Shown: positions 41,281 to 48,361 of the stretch, piece by piece | Numbering within the stretch: the first letter of the stretch is position 1 | Layout: each line of letters begins with the position of its first letter | Origin: Oscillospiraceae bacterium | Lineage (GTDB): Bacteria; Bacillota; Clostridia; Oscillospirales; Ruminococcaceae | DNA length: 48,478 nt | Assembly: GCA_900768705.1 (NCBI GenBank) | Contig: CAAGEB010000121.1 | Span: 1 to 48,478 of the forward strand | Direction of reading: 5' to 3' | Made by a program: the position numbers and the translations under genes | The notes under the pieces: model-generated | Seen by the model: only the letters and a program-made list of their open reading frames with translations | Told to the model about the DNA's origin: nothing | Databases searched by the model: none

Positions 41281-41796
41281 TTATTTCTTCGGGCTTACCA
41301 CAACTGCGTAATTTCTTCCCTCCAGCTTAGAGGGCTTATCGGAACTGCCGTACTCCGAAACAGCGTCCAGAAACCTCTTCATCAATTCCTCGCCGAGATT
41401 AACATGGGTAAGCTCTCTCATACGCCTGAAACGAATCGTGACCTTGACCTTATCGCCGTTCTGCAAGAACTTCACAGCGCTTTTCACCTTGATGTTGAAA
41501 TCGTTGGTGTCGATGTTCAGGGACATTTTAATTTCCTTGACATCTGCTGTTTTCTGGTTCTTTCTGGCTTCCTTTTCCCGCTTCTGCTGCTCAAAACGGT
41601 ATTTTCCGTAATCCATAATACGGCAAACCGGAGGCTTTGCGTTGGGGGAAATCATAACCAAATCCAGATCAGCCTCAATAGCCTTCTGGAGAGCGTCTCT
41701 GCTGGACATAATTCCAAGCTGCTCGCCGCTTGCGCTGATTAATCTGACTTCCTTCTCACGGATCGCCTCATTGATGAGCTGTTCCTTCGTGCCGAT
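41281..41796 (-). CDS. infC: Translation initiation factor IF-3, probable AUC start
   Basis: IF-3 keeps the 30S subunit free and checks the start codon. Both domains are present: 'INEAIREKEVRLI' and the N domain (about 8-80), a Lys-rich linker, and the C domain with 'LNIDTNDFNIKVKSAVKFL'. The only upstream ATG in frame (41850) lies inside the attenuator hairpin and has no binding site. ATC at 41796, nine bases after an AGGCGG site, gives a 171-residue protein of the right length. Non-AUG starts (AUU, AUC) are known for infC, where IF-3 discriminates against them and so limits its own synthesis. Confidence 0.85.
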   Translation of the reverse strand: MGTKEQLINEAIREKEVRLISASGEQLGIMSSRDALQKAIEADLDLVMISPNAKPPVCRIMDYGKYRFEQQKREKEARKNQKTADVKEIKMSLNIDTNDFNIKVKSAVKFLQNGDKVKVTIRFRRMRELTHVNLGEELMKRFLDAVSEYGSSDKPSKLEGRNYAVVVSPKK

Positions 41797-41833
41797 TTTG
41801 AAGCACCGCCTTTCTTGAATAAATAAAATAAAA

Positions 41834-41860
41834 TAAGCGTGAGTACACAACTCACGCTTA
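41834..41860 (-). terminator. Attenuator hairpin in the infC leader
   Basis: TAAGCGTGAGT (41834-41844) pairs with ACTCACGCTTA (41850-41860). On the minus strand it is followed by TTATTTTATTTTATTT, a classic intrinsic terminator located between the promoter and infC. Confidence 0.85.
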
Positions 41861-41962
41861 ACATAACCGCAAAGTGCCGAAGCACCGCATAATTTACATT
41901 AAACAACGCCGCCCGACAAGAAACTCCGCCGGCGGGTGAGAGTGCATACTCTGCTTTTCAAC
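41861..41962 (-). promoter_or_regulatory. L20-type leader RNA upstream of infC
   Basis: About 100 bases between the promoter and the attenuator can fold into a CCGCC/GGCGG stem (near 41910-41940) and a GTGC-TTCG-GCAC tetraloop hairpin (near 41871-41882). In Firmicutes this operon has an L20-binding leader that directs termination; the position and architecture fit, but the L20-binding pseudoknot was not verified base by base. Confidence 0.6.
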
Positions 41963-41968
41963 AATGGT

Positions 41969-41997
41969 ATTATACCACACCGTTTATTGTTTGTCAA
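41969..41997 (-). promoter_or_regulatory. Promoter of infC-rpmI-rplT
   Basis: TTGACA (41992-41997), a 17-base spacer and TATAAT (41969-41974): a perfect consensus promoter, about 170 bases ahead of infC. Confidence 0.9.
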
Positions 41998-42079
41998 GAG
42001 GTTTTTTAAAATTTATGCCGATTTTTTCAGCAGCGTATAAAACCGCCAAAGGATCGCTTTCTGCGGTGCCGAAAGCCGC

Positions 42080-43351
42080 TTACAGTCCGTATTCCGCCGC
42101 TTTGCCCAGCTGCTCTTCAATGCGCAGCAGACGGTTGTATTTCTCCACCCTTTCGGAACGGGAAGGCGCACCCGTCTTTATAAGTCGGGTATTCAGTGCC
42201 ACCGCCATATCCGAAATAGTGGTATCGGCGGTTTCGCCGGAACGATGAGAGGAAATGGCGGTATAGCCGTGCTTATGAGCCAAATTTACAGCTTCGATGG
42301 TTTCGCTGACAGTTCCTATCTGGTTCAGCTTTATCAGCACCGAGTTTCCGCAGCCCAGCTCTATTCCCTTTGCAATCCTTGTTGTGTTGGTAACAAACAA
42401 ATCGTCTCCCACCAGCTGTATTCTGCTCCCCAGCCGCTGTGTAAGCTGTTTCCAGCCCTCCCAGTCCTCTTCATCCAAAGCGTCCTCAATTGAGATTATG
42501 GGATATCTGCCGGATAATTTTTCCCAGTGGGAGATCAGTTCCTCGGAGGAGTGTCCTGTTCCCGCCTTAGGCAACATATATCTGCCTTTTTCGCCGCTCT
42601 TCCATTCGCTTGCCGCTGCGTCAAGAGCCAGAGCAAAATCCTTTTCCGGTTTGTACCCTGCTTTTTCGATTGCCGAAAGAATAAGCTCTATGGCTTCCTC
42701 ATCGCTTGACAAATTCGGGGCAAATCCTCCCTCGTCGCCTACCGAGGTCGCCAATCCCATGCTTTTCAGAATACCCGCAAGGGAGTGAAATACCTCCGAA
42801 CACTGCCGAAGCGCCTCTTTAAAACAGCAGGCTCCCACAGGCATTATCATAAACTCCTGAATATCAATATTGTTTGCCGCATGTGCGCCGCCGTTGAGAA
42901 TATTCATCATCGGCACCGGCAGGCACTTTCCCTGTATTCCTCCGAGAAAACGGTACAGCGGTATTTCCAAAGATATTGCCGCCGCTCTTGCACAGGCAAT
43001 GGAGCTTGCAAGGATGGCATTTGCGCCGAGATTGGATTTCGCCGAGGTGCCGTCGGCTTTTATCATCGCATTATCCACAGCAAAGGTGTCGGCGGCGTCT
43101 ATCCCCTTCAAGGCCTTGCATATTTCCGTGGAAATATTCTCTGCGGCGGTTTTTGTGCCTTTGCCGCCGTAGCGGTTCATATCCTTGTCCCGAAGCTCCA
43201 GAGCCTCAAATTCTCCGGTGGAAGCCCCGCTGGGAGCAGCTCCGAAGCCCACCGTGCCGTCGGACAGATGAACCTCCGCTTCCACTGTGGGATTTCCCCG
43301 GGAATCCAGAATTTCACGGCCAATAATTTCTTCAATGGTTGTGTAATACAT
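42080..43351 (-). CDS. eno: Enolase
   Basis: Enolase interconverts 2-phosphoglycerate and phosphoenolpyruvate in glycolysis. Markers are 'EIIGREILDSRGNPTVEAEV' (quoted in part), 'GAAPSGASTGEFEALELRD', the catalytic 'VGDDLFVTN' and 'SHRSGETADTTI'. ATG 43351 is chosen with AAGG upstream; the frame extends to 43372 without a binding site. Its 423 residues are typical. The gene stands alone between the infC leader and a divergent plus-strand gene; no clear consensus promoter was found for it. Confidence 0.97.
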   Translation of the reverse strand: MYYTTIEEIIGREILDSRGNPTVEAEVHLSDGTVGFGAAPSGASTGEFEALELRDKDMNRYGGKGTKTAAENISTEICKALKGIDAADTFAVDNAMIKADGTSAKSNLGANAILASSIACARAAAISLEIPLYRFLGGIQGKCLPVPMMNILNGGAHAANNIDIQEFMIMPVGACCFKEALRQCSEVFHSLAGILKSMGLATSVGDEGGFAPNLSSDEEAIELILSAIEKAGYKPEKDFALALDAAASEWKSGEKGRYMLPKAGTGHSSEELISHWEKLSGRYPIISIEDALDEEDWEGWKQLTQRLGSRIQLVGDDLFVTNTTRIAKGIELGCGNSVLIKLNQIGTVSETIEAVNLAHKHGYTAISSHRSGETADTTISDMAVALNTRLIKTGAPSRSERVEKYNRLLRIEEQLGKAAEYGL

Positions 43352-43421
43352 TTTATCGCCTTCTTTCGGCAATATTCTTGCCTTTTACAGCAGAAAATAT
43401 TCCGGAAAGGATAAATTTATA

Positions 43422-43450
43422 TTGATTTTTTCGGACATATATGATATAAT
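43422..43450 (+). promoter_or_regulatory. Promoter of the SprA-like gene
   Basis: TTGATT (43422-43427), a 17-base spacer and TATAAT (43445-43450), about 54 bases ahead of the start codon at 43504. Confidence 0.7.
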
Positions 43451-43503
43451 AAACGCAAAGCATTTATTAAAGATTAAAACTTTAAGTTAAAGGAGGTGTT
43501 TGT

Positions 43504-44130
43504 ATGGGAATTTCTCCGATAAGTCCGATCGGCGCATTGGCGGGAGCAGCGGCAGTAAGCGGGATTACCTCAACGAGTTCCGCAGAGAATATCAGGGCTT
43601 CACTCACAAAGCTGGAGCAGCAGCGGGAAGAATACAAAAGAAGTGCCGATGATACTCTTCGCCGCAGGGAAATAAATTCGCTGGATCAGCGTATCAACAA
43701 TCTTCGGCAGCGTCTGGACAGAATGGACTCCGAAGAGCAGGAGGACGGCGAATGTCAGACCTGCAAAAACCGTAAATATCAGGACGGCTCCGACGATCCC
43801 GGCGTTTCCTTTAAAACAGCCTCAAAAATAACCGGCAGTGCGGAAGCCGCAGTCCGCAGTCACGAATATGAACATGTTAACCGCAATCGTGCGAAAGCAG
43901 ACCGCGAAGATAAAGAAATAGTATATCAGAGCGTGATTATCAAACATGGGATATGCCCCGAGTGCGGCGATGTTTATGTTACAGGCGGCGAAACCACCAC
44001 CGTAACCCGTACAGTGCCGAAGGACGATTCCGAAACCGGAAACACCTTATCACGCACCGATCCAAGGTTTGAAGCAGGGCTTTTCGATTCTGCCGAGGAA
44101 AAGGGCAAGCTGCTGAATATTGTTGCATAA
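43504..44130 (+). CDS. SprA-related putative zinc metalloprotein
   Basis: An N-terminal Ala/Gly-rich segment and a coiled-coil stretch (about 35-80) precede 'CQTCKNRKYQDGSDDPGVSF', the HExxH-type zinc motif 'SHEYEHV' and a second 'CPECGDVYVTGGET' block. This matches the SprA-related family, annotated as putative metalloproteases. No signal peptide is clear. The best reading is a metal-dependent hydrolase of unknown role. GGAGG precedes the ATG. It faces the mannanase gene across a shared bidirectional terminator. Confidence 0.8.
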   Translation: MGISPISPIGALAGAAAVSGITSTSSAENIRASLTKLEQQREEYKRSADDTLRRREINSLDQRINNLRQRLDRMDSEEQEDGECQTCKNRKYQDGSDDPGVSFKTASKITGSAEAAVRSHEYEHVNRNRAKADREDKEIVYQSVIIKHGICPECGDVYVTGGETTTVTRTVPKDDSETGNTLSRTDPRFEAGLFDSAEEKGKLLNIVA

Positions 44131-44160
44131 CAGCCCAAACTCACAATTTTAATTACAATC

Positions 44161-44189
44161 AGAGGGAGAACGAAAACCGTTCTCCCTCT
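44161..44189. terminator. Bidirectional terminator between the SprA-like and mannanase genes
   Basis: AGAGGGAGAACG (44161-44172) pairs perfectly with CGTTCTCCCTCT (44178-44189). CTTGTTTT follows on the plus strand, and A/T-rich sequence on the minus strand. Confidence 0.85.
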
Positions 44190-44207
44190 CTTGTTTTATG
44201 CTGTTGA

Positions 44208-45404
44208 TTACTTGAATGAAGGCAGCTCGTCGAGAGTAATTACCAGCTCGCTGTTGTACAGCTCTTTTGTGTCCTCGCCGAATCTCTTGCCAACATTTGC
44301 CTCCGCATAGCTGGAATGCCAGCTCATAAACCAGCTCCAGATAGCGCCGTCCTCTTCAAACTTGGAAGAAGAAACAAGGTTTCCGCACTCGTGATATGCA
44401 AAAGGCTTGGTTTCAGTCGCATTGGTAAGAAGCTTTGCCCAACCTTCCTTGTTGGTAGGATCCTCTCTGTAGCTGTATCTGTCGGAACCAACAATGTCGC
44501 AGTACTCGTCGCCCACATACCAGCCTTCCTTAACTGTTCCGCCGTAACCGTAAACCCAGATAAGGTTGTTAAGACCCTTTTCGTTGGTATAGTAGTCGTA
44601 CATCATCTTCCACAGCTTGGTAAGATACTGACCGTCGTCAGTCTTTTCGCCATTTTCGCCCTTTGCCCACCAGAAGAAGTCGCCGTCAAATTCGTGGAAG
44701 GGTCTCCAGAGAACGGGAACTCCTGCGTCCTGAAGTCTTGCAAGAGCAGCCGCAGCGTCATCCCAGTGAGCCAGCATTGCCTTATGCTCCTCGGAATTTT
44801 CGTCGAAGAGCTTATCCCAGTCTGCCACATCCTCATAGGAAGACTTGTATCCGTCAGTTCCCATGCTGTTGATACCGGTGTGCCAGCAGATAGTAACGAT
44901 TCCGCCCTTTTCCCACCATGCGGTAGCACGGGTTACGATATCGTCCCACTCTTCCTTCATGAAGTCAAAGCCGCGGACAGCAGGAAGCTTGCCGGTCCAG
45001 CTCTCAATCATTTCCATTTCGTAATCGGGGTTATTTCCGTCATTCCATGTACTTTCCTGCTGACCTGCCATCATAGTCTTGCCGAAGTTTTCGCAGATGT
45101 AGTCATAAACCTTGGCAGCACTTTCGGTGGCGTTAGGATTGGAAAGCTTGTACTTATGCTCGGAGGCACCCGTATTACCGTCAGAAGATTCGGATTCTGC
45201 GGAAGAATCACCGGACTCTCCGGAAGAAGCACCGGAATCCTCGGAAGCAGTGCTTGAATCGCCGCTTGAAGTATTGGAAGCGTCAGAGGATGTACCTGCG
45301 GAGTCGCTGCTTACGGAAGCTCCGCTGTTTTCGTTCTTGGCACAGCCCGCAACACCCAGAGCGGTAATGCATGCCAGAACAGCAGCTAAAATTCTTTTTT
45401 TCAT
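44208..45404 (-). CDS. Beta-mannanase lipoprotein (glycoside hydrolase family 26)
   Basis: This secreted endo-mannanase cleaves beta-1,4-mannan of plant cell walls. The signal peptide ends in a lipobox, V-A-G-C21, so the protein is anchored to the outer membrane face. A Ser/Glu/Asp-rich linker (about 22-82) leads to the GH26 barrel. The acid/base glutamate E238 is in 'WRPFHEFDGDFFWW' and the nucleophile E339 in 'PFAYHECG'. ATG 45404 is chosen, 7 bases after AGGG; upstream ATGs lack spacing. No carbohydrate-binding or dockerin module is present. Related GH26 enzymes can have other hexosan specificities. Confidence 0.93.
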   Translation of the reverse strand: MKKRILAAVLACITALGVAGCAKNENSGASVSSDSAGTSSDASNTSSGDSSTASEDSGASSGESGDSSAESESSDGNTGASEHKYKLSNPNATESAAKVYDYICENFGKTMMAGQQESTWNDGNNPDYEMEMIESWTGKLPAVRGFDFMKEEWDDIVTRATAWWEKGGIVTICWHTGINSMGTDGYKSSYEDVADWDKLFDENSEEHKAMLAHWDDAAAALARLQDAGVPVLWRPFHEFDGDFFWWAKGENGEKTDDGQYLTKLWKMMYDYYTNEKGLNNLIWVYGYGGTVKEGWYVGDEYCDIVGSDRYSYREDPTNKEGWAKLLTNATETKPFAYHECGNLVSSSKFEEDGAIWSWFMSWHSSYAEANVGKRFGEDTKELYNSELVITLDELPSFK

Positions 45405-45485
45405 ACTCATTCCCTTTCTTTGCCACGGCACACCGGAAACATAATTGCTTCAGCGGCAAAGTCCGTGGTATCGTTTACATTTTCG

Positions 45486-45508
45486 GTTACACCGTCCCTC
45501 GGTGTAAC
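45486..45508. promoter_or_regulatory. Candidate operator palindrome of the mannanase gene
   Basis: GTTACACCG (45486-45494) is the exact reverse complement of CGGTGTAAC (45500-45508). It starts about 11 bases downstream of the -10 box, at or just after the transcription start. A dimeric repressor (LacI/GntR-like) or a 5' mRNA hairpin are both possible. Confidence 0.55.
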
Positions 45509-45518
45509 ATTTCGATTT

Positions 45519-45547
45519 ATTATAGCACTTTTTAATTCCTTTGTCAA
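45519..45547 (-). promoter_or_regulatory. Promoter of the mannanase gene
   Basis: TTGACA (45542-45547), a 17-base spacer and TATAAT (45519-45524): a perfect consensus on the minus strand. It is back to back with the tRNA-Ser promoter, their -35 boxes 28 bases apart. Confidence 0.85.
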
Positions 45548-45575
45548 TAGTTTTTTACAAAATTTAAAAAAGCTC

Positions 45576-45604
45576 TTGACAAAACAACGCCGCTGTGATA
45601 TACT
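45576..45604 (+). promoter_or_regulatory. Promoter of tRNA-Ser
   Basis: TTGACA (45576-45581), a 17-base spacer and TATACT (45599-45604), 26 bases ahead of the mature tRNA. Confidence 0.85.
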
Positions 45605-45630
45605 AATCATTGTTGAACAAACAACCCTAT

Positions 45631-45719
45631 GGAGAGGTATCGAAGTGGTCATAACGAGGCGGTCTTGAAAACCGTTTGGGGGCAACCCCACAAGGGTTCG
45701 AATCCCTTCCTCTCCGCCA
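45631..45719 (+). tRNA. tRNA-Ser (anticodon TGA)
   Basis: GGAGAGG at 45631 pairs with CCTCTCC at 45709-45715, followed by discriminator G and an encoded CCA. The anticodon loop is CTTGAAA (anticodon TGA, reading UCA codons). A long variable arm (GGGGGCAACCCC region) marks it as class II. The T arm contains GGTTCGAATCC. Length is 89 nt with CCA. Confidence 0.97.
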
Positions 45720-45743
45720 GCGGCAGGCTGCCGCACCCAATCC

Positions 45744-45765
45744 GCCCCTACTTTGATGTAGGGGC
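45744..45765 (+). terminator. Terminator of tRNA-Ser
   Basis: GCCCCTAC (45744-45751) pairs with GTAGGGGC (45758-45765), followed by AGTTTTT. A smaller CGGCAG hairpin at 45721-45733 lies between it and the tRNA. Confidence 0.85.
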
Positions 45766-45826
45766 AGTTTTTATGCCCGGAGCAGAAAAATCTTTTTAGT
45801 CACATTATCACAGACGATTAAAAGCA

Positions 45827-45872
45827 GAAAACCCGCACCAAAGCCCAATATGGCGCAACGGTGCGGGTTTTC
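45827..45872. terminator. Bidirectional hairpin with A/T flanks
   Basis: GAAAACCCGCACC (45827-45839) pairs with GGTGCGGGTTTTC (45860-45872). Its stem carries its own T and A runs, so it could terminate in both directions. It probably insulates the tRNA unit from the truncated defence gene. Confidence 0.65.
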
Positions 45873-46202
45873 CTTGTTTTCAAATGTTCAGTATTTTTGC
45901 CAACTATGCAACGCAAAATCGGGCATTATATCGCATTTTTTCTAGTCCATTTTTTGTATACACACTATACACTCCACATGGCACGAGCCGTTGCAAACAA
46001 TGTCTGCCGTGGTTTTGCGGGTTGATGGAGTGCTTGCTGGTGCGGGGCTTTGGTGGGTGCGTATAGGGTAATATGTCGTAATGGGATAGTATAATTGATA
46101 TTACACGTAAGTTCATTATACAACGAAATAACCAACAACGTTGATGTAATCGGTACAACAGCGAAATTCTTGCCCGCCTTTGTATTTGCCAAAACGCAAT
46201 AA
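45873..46202. other. Gene-poor spacer in the accessory tail
   Basis: No convincing gene was found here. Short frames of 60-84 codons occur on both strands, but they overlap each other, lack binding sites and resemble no family. The composition shifts from GC-rich (46010-46070) to AT-rich patches. It may be a remnant between the tRNA and the truncated gene. Confidence 0.5.
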
Positions 46203-47052
46203 TTAAGAACCAACAATATTTTTAAGATAGTTCTTTAGAATTGCTCTCCGTTCTGTGATAAAGGCTTTGAAATCTTTAATATCCAAACTCGTTGTATCGT
46301 TGACATATAGTGACTTCTTATCTATATTCTCCTTTGCAACCCATTCTGCTAAAGGTGTATCGTTCTTTGATGCGTTCATTGATCCGTTCAACAACTGCAA
46401 ATTTGCGATACTATTCCAGTTTCTTGTGTCAGATGCAAATTCCCTATCTTTCTCCAGGATAGAAGCTTCGAGTTTGTCTGCTGAAGAAAAGATTGTTGCC
46501 GGGTGTAGGTGGTCTTGATGGAAATCCTGGTTATAATAGTCCAAATCAGGATACAACAGATGTAATATATAAAACGCATCGCTACTATCCTTTTGTGCCT
46601 CCAATAACCCATCTAAGAATTCATCGTCAAAGCTATAATTTCTTGCAGGGTCATTCTTAAAAGCATCCATCAATTCTTTTGCCGGAAATTTCTTACCAAT
46701 TGTATCCTTAAGCACCTTTCTCATAGATACAAGTACGCTATCAGTTTGACCACCAAAAATTGATTTAATGAAAGTCAGGGTAAGCCACTTTGTGATTGCT
46801 ATCCTATCATCTTTATTATATGTTGCCTTTATAATTGAATCTGATAGGTTATTATAATAAATGTAATAGATCACAGGTATAGCTGCATTTTTAGCTCTGA
46901 ACGTGCTGTTGTTAAAGCCCAATTTTTCAAACAATGTAAATGCTGCAACAATACTCTTTTTTATTTTATCCCAGTTGGTTTCAAACAACTGGACATTCTC
47001 AAAAGTGAAATTCTTCAATTGGAACTTAATATTATCTACGAACAAGACTAAA
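46203..47052 (-). pseudogene. DUF262/DUF1524 (GmrSD-like) protein, N terminus removed by IS insertion
   Basis: Only about 282 C-terminal residues remain. The end contains the DUF1524 HNH-nuclease pattern: 'FHQDHLHPATIF' followed by 'WNSIANLQLLNGSMNASKND' and 'PLAEWV'. This part matches the D half of GmrSD-type modification-dependent (type IV) restriction proteins. The DUF262 nucleotide-binding half should lie upstream, but the frame enters IS DNA at 47053 and picks up about 19 foreign residues. The sequence is AT-rich, unlike the housekeeping genes. Activity of the fragment is unlikely. Confidence 0.8.
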
Positions 47053-47071
47053 TGATGTTGTATAATAAAAC

Positions 47072-47100
47072 TTGACACATCACCCTCAAAAGTATATACT
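47072..47100 (+). promoter_or_regulatory. Transposase promoter inside the left inverted repeat
   Basis: TTGACA (47072-47077), a 17-base spacer and TATACT (47095-47100), followed by an AGGAG site and the orfA ATG at 47124. Confidence 0.75.
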
Positions 47101-47123
47101 ACAAACAAAGGAGAGTGATTGAC

Positions 47124-47438
47124 ATGTCAGAAGCGAAGCAGTATGACAAGAGTTACAAGGAACAGGCGGTGAAGCTAGCCGGACAGATAGGAACAAAGAA
47201 GGCGAGCGAAGAGCTGAAAGTGCCGTATGGGACGTTATACGGGTGGGTACAAGCGGCGAAAAAGGGCGAACTGGACATGGAGGAAAGAACCCCGGAAAAC
47301 GTCATGAGCCTGGCTGAAGAAGTCCGCCAGCTGCGCAGCGAGGTCAAGCGGCTCAACAAGGAGAACAAGCGGCTGCAGGAGGAACGAGATTTTCTGAACG
47401 AGGCAGCAGCTTTTTTCGCAGCGAGCCGTCGGAAGTAA
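47124..47438 (+). CDS. IS3-family transposase OrfA
   Basis: This 104-residue helix-turn-helix protein ('YKEQAVKLAGQIGTKKASEE', then 'VPYGTLYGWVQAAKKG') recognises the IS ends; a leucine-zipper-like coiled coil (about 65-95) promotes multimerisation. ATG 47124 is chosen over GTG 47115, which has the binding site almost touching it. The slippery heptamer T_TTT_TTC lies at 47411-47417, codons 96-98, and a -1 shift there joins orfA to orfB. Confidence 0.92.
   Translation: MSEAKQYDKSYKEQAVKLAGQIGTKKASEELKVPYGTLYGWVQAAKKGELDMEERTPENVMSLAEEVRQLRSEVKRLNKENKRLQEERDFLNEAAAFFAASRRK
47411..47417 (+). other. Programmed -1 frameshift site of the IS3 element
   Basis: U_UUU_UUC in the orfA frame, 21 bases before the orfA stop. 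In the -1 frame the reading is open through 12 codons to the orfB ATG, giving a fused OrfAB of about 412 residues, the usual IS3 transposase size. Confidence 0.75.
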
Positions 47439-47452
47439 GCAAAAAGGAAAGA

Positions 47453-48361
47453 ATGAAATTCATTGCCTTGAAAACTAACGATGGACAAGAAACAGGCAAA
47501 ATCTCTTTCTATTGCAGAGTGCTGGAAGTGACACGTCAAGGATTTCACGATTACCTTGAGAACCGTGACAAGCCATGGAAGCACGAGGCTCTGGCGGCTA
47601 TGATGATGGAAATAATCGCTGAGGACGAATGGAACGATACATACGGCAGAGAAAGAATGCACCAAGCGCTTACGCTGAAATACCCTGACGCAGATATACC
47701 CAGTGAAAGCACAGTTTACCGGGTGATGCGAGACATCGGGATTACGCACAAACCAAACCGCAAGCCCAACGGGATAACCAAATCAGATAAAGAAGCCCGG
47801 AAATCAGACGATTTGCTGAAACGGGATTTTTGCTCGGATAAACCCTGCGAGAAGTGCGTTACTGATATAACGGAACTTAAGGCTAAAAATGGCAAGTTGT
47901 ATGTGTCTGCGATTTTTGACTGCTTTGACGTAAGCGTTCTGGGACTAGAAATGGACGATAATATGCGGGCTGAACTGTGTGTTCAGACGGTTGATAATGC
48001 GGTCATAGCCTATCCTGAGCTTTCGGGAGCAATCCTTCATTCCGACCGCGGAAGCCAATACACAAGCGAATTGTTTCGGCAAGAATTGAAAGTCGCCAGC
48101 CTAAAACAAAGCATGAACAGCGCTGGCGGAAGATGTCATGATAATGCGAGGTGCGAAAGTATGTGGGCAAGAATGAAGTGGGAATTGTTTTACAGCCGCG
48201 ACTTAAGAAGCGAGGACTACACTATCAAGCAGCTGAAGTTCATGATTTGGCGATATTTTATGAGCTACTGGAATAACCGCCGGATCTGTTCGGGGAACAA
48301 CGGTCTGCCACCTGCCGAAAAACGCAGAAGATATTATGCCGCCCTGTCGCAAATCGCGTAA
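47453..48361 (+). CDS. IS3-family transposase OrfB (DDE integrase domain)
   Basis: This is the catalytic part, 302 residues from its own ATG and continuous in frame with the -1-shifted orfA. The rve/DDE domain shows 'CVTDITELK' (first Asp), 'ILHSDRGSQYTSELF' (second Asp) and 'CHDNARCESMWARMKWE' (Glu), so the active site is complete. An upstream HTH_21-like segment ('YGRERMHQALTLKY') is present. No internal stops are seen; the element looks potentially active. Confidence 0.93.
   Translation: MKFIALKTNDGQETGKISFYCRVLEVTRQGFHDYLENRDKPWKHEALAAMMMEIIAEDEWNDTYGRERMHQALTLKYPDADIPSESTVYRVMRDIGITHKPNRKPNGITKSDKEARKSDDLLKRDFCSDKPCEKCVTDITELKAKNGKLYVSAIFDCFDVSVLGLEMDDNMRAELCVQTVDNAVIAYPELSGAILHSDRGSQYTSELFRQELKVASLKQSMNSAGGRCHDNARCESMWARMKWELFYSRDLRSEDYTIKQLKFMIWRYFMSYWNNRRICSGNNGLPPAEKRRRYYAALSQIA

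Noticed and set aside
41797..41850. ATG start at 41850 giving an 18-residue N-terminal extension of IF-3
   Set aside because: It lies within the attenuator hairpin, lacks a binding site, and the extra residues do not resemble IF-3.
45904..46216. Frames of 60-84 codons on both strands between tRNA-Ser and the truncated gene
   Set aside because: They overlap each other, lack ribosome binding sites and show no recognisable family.
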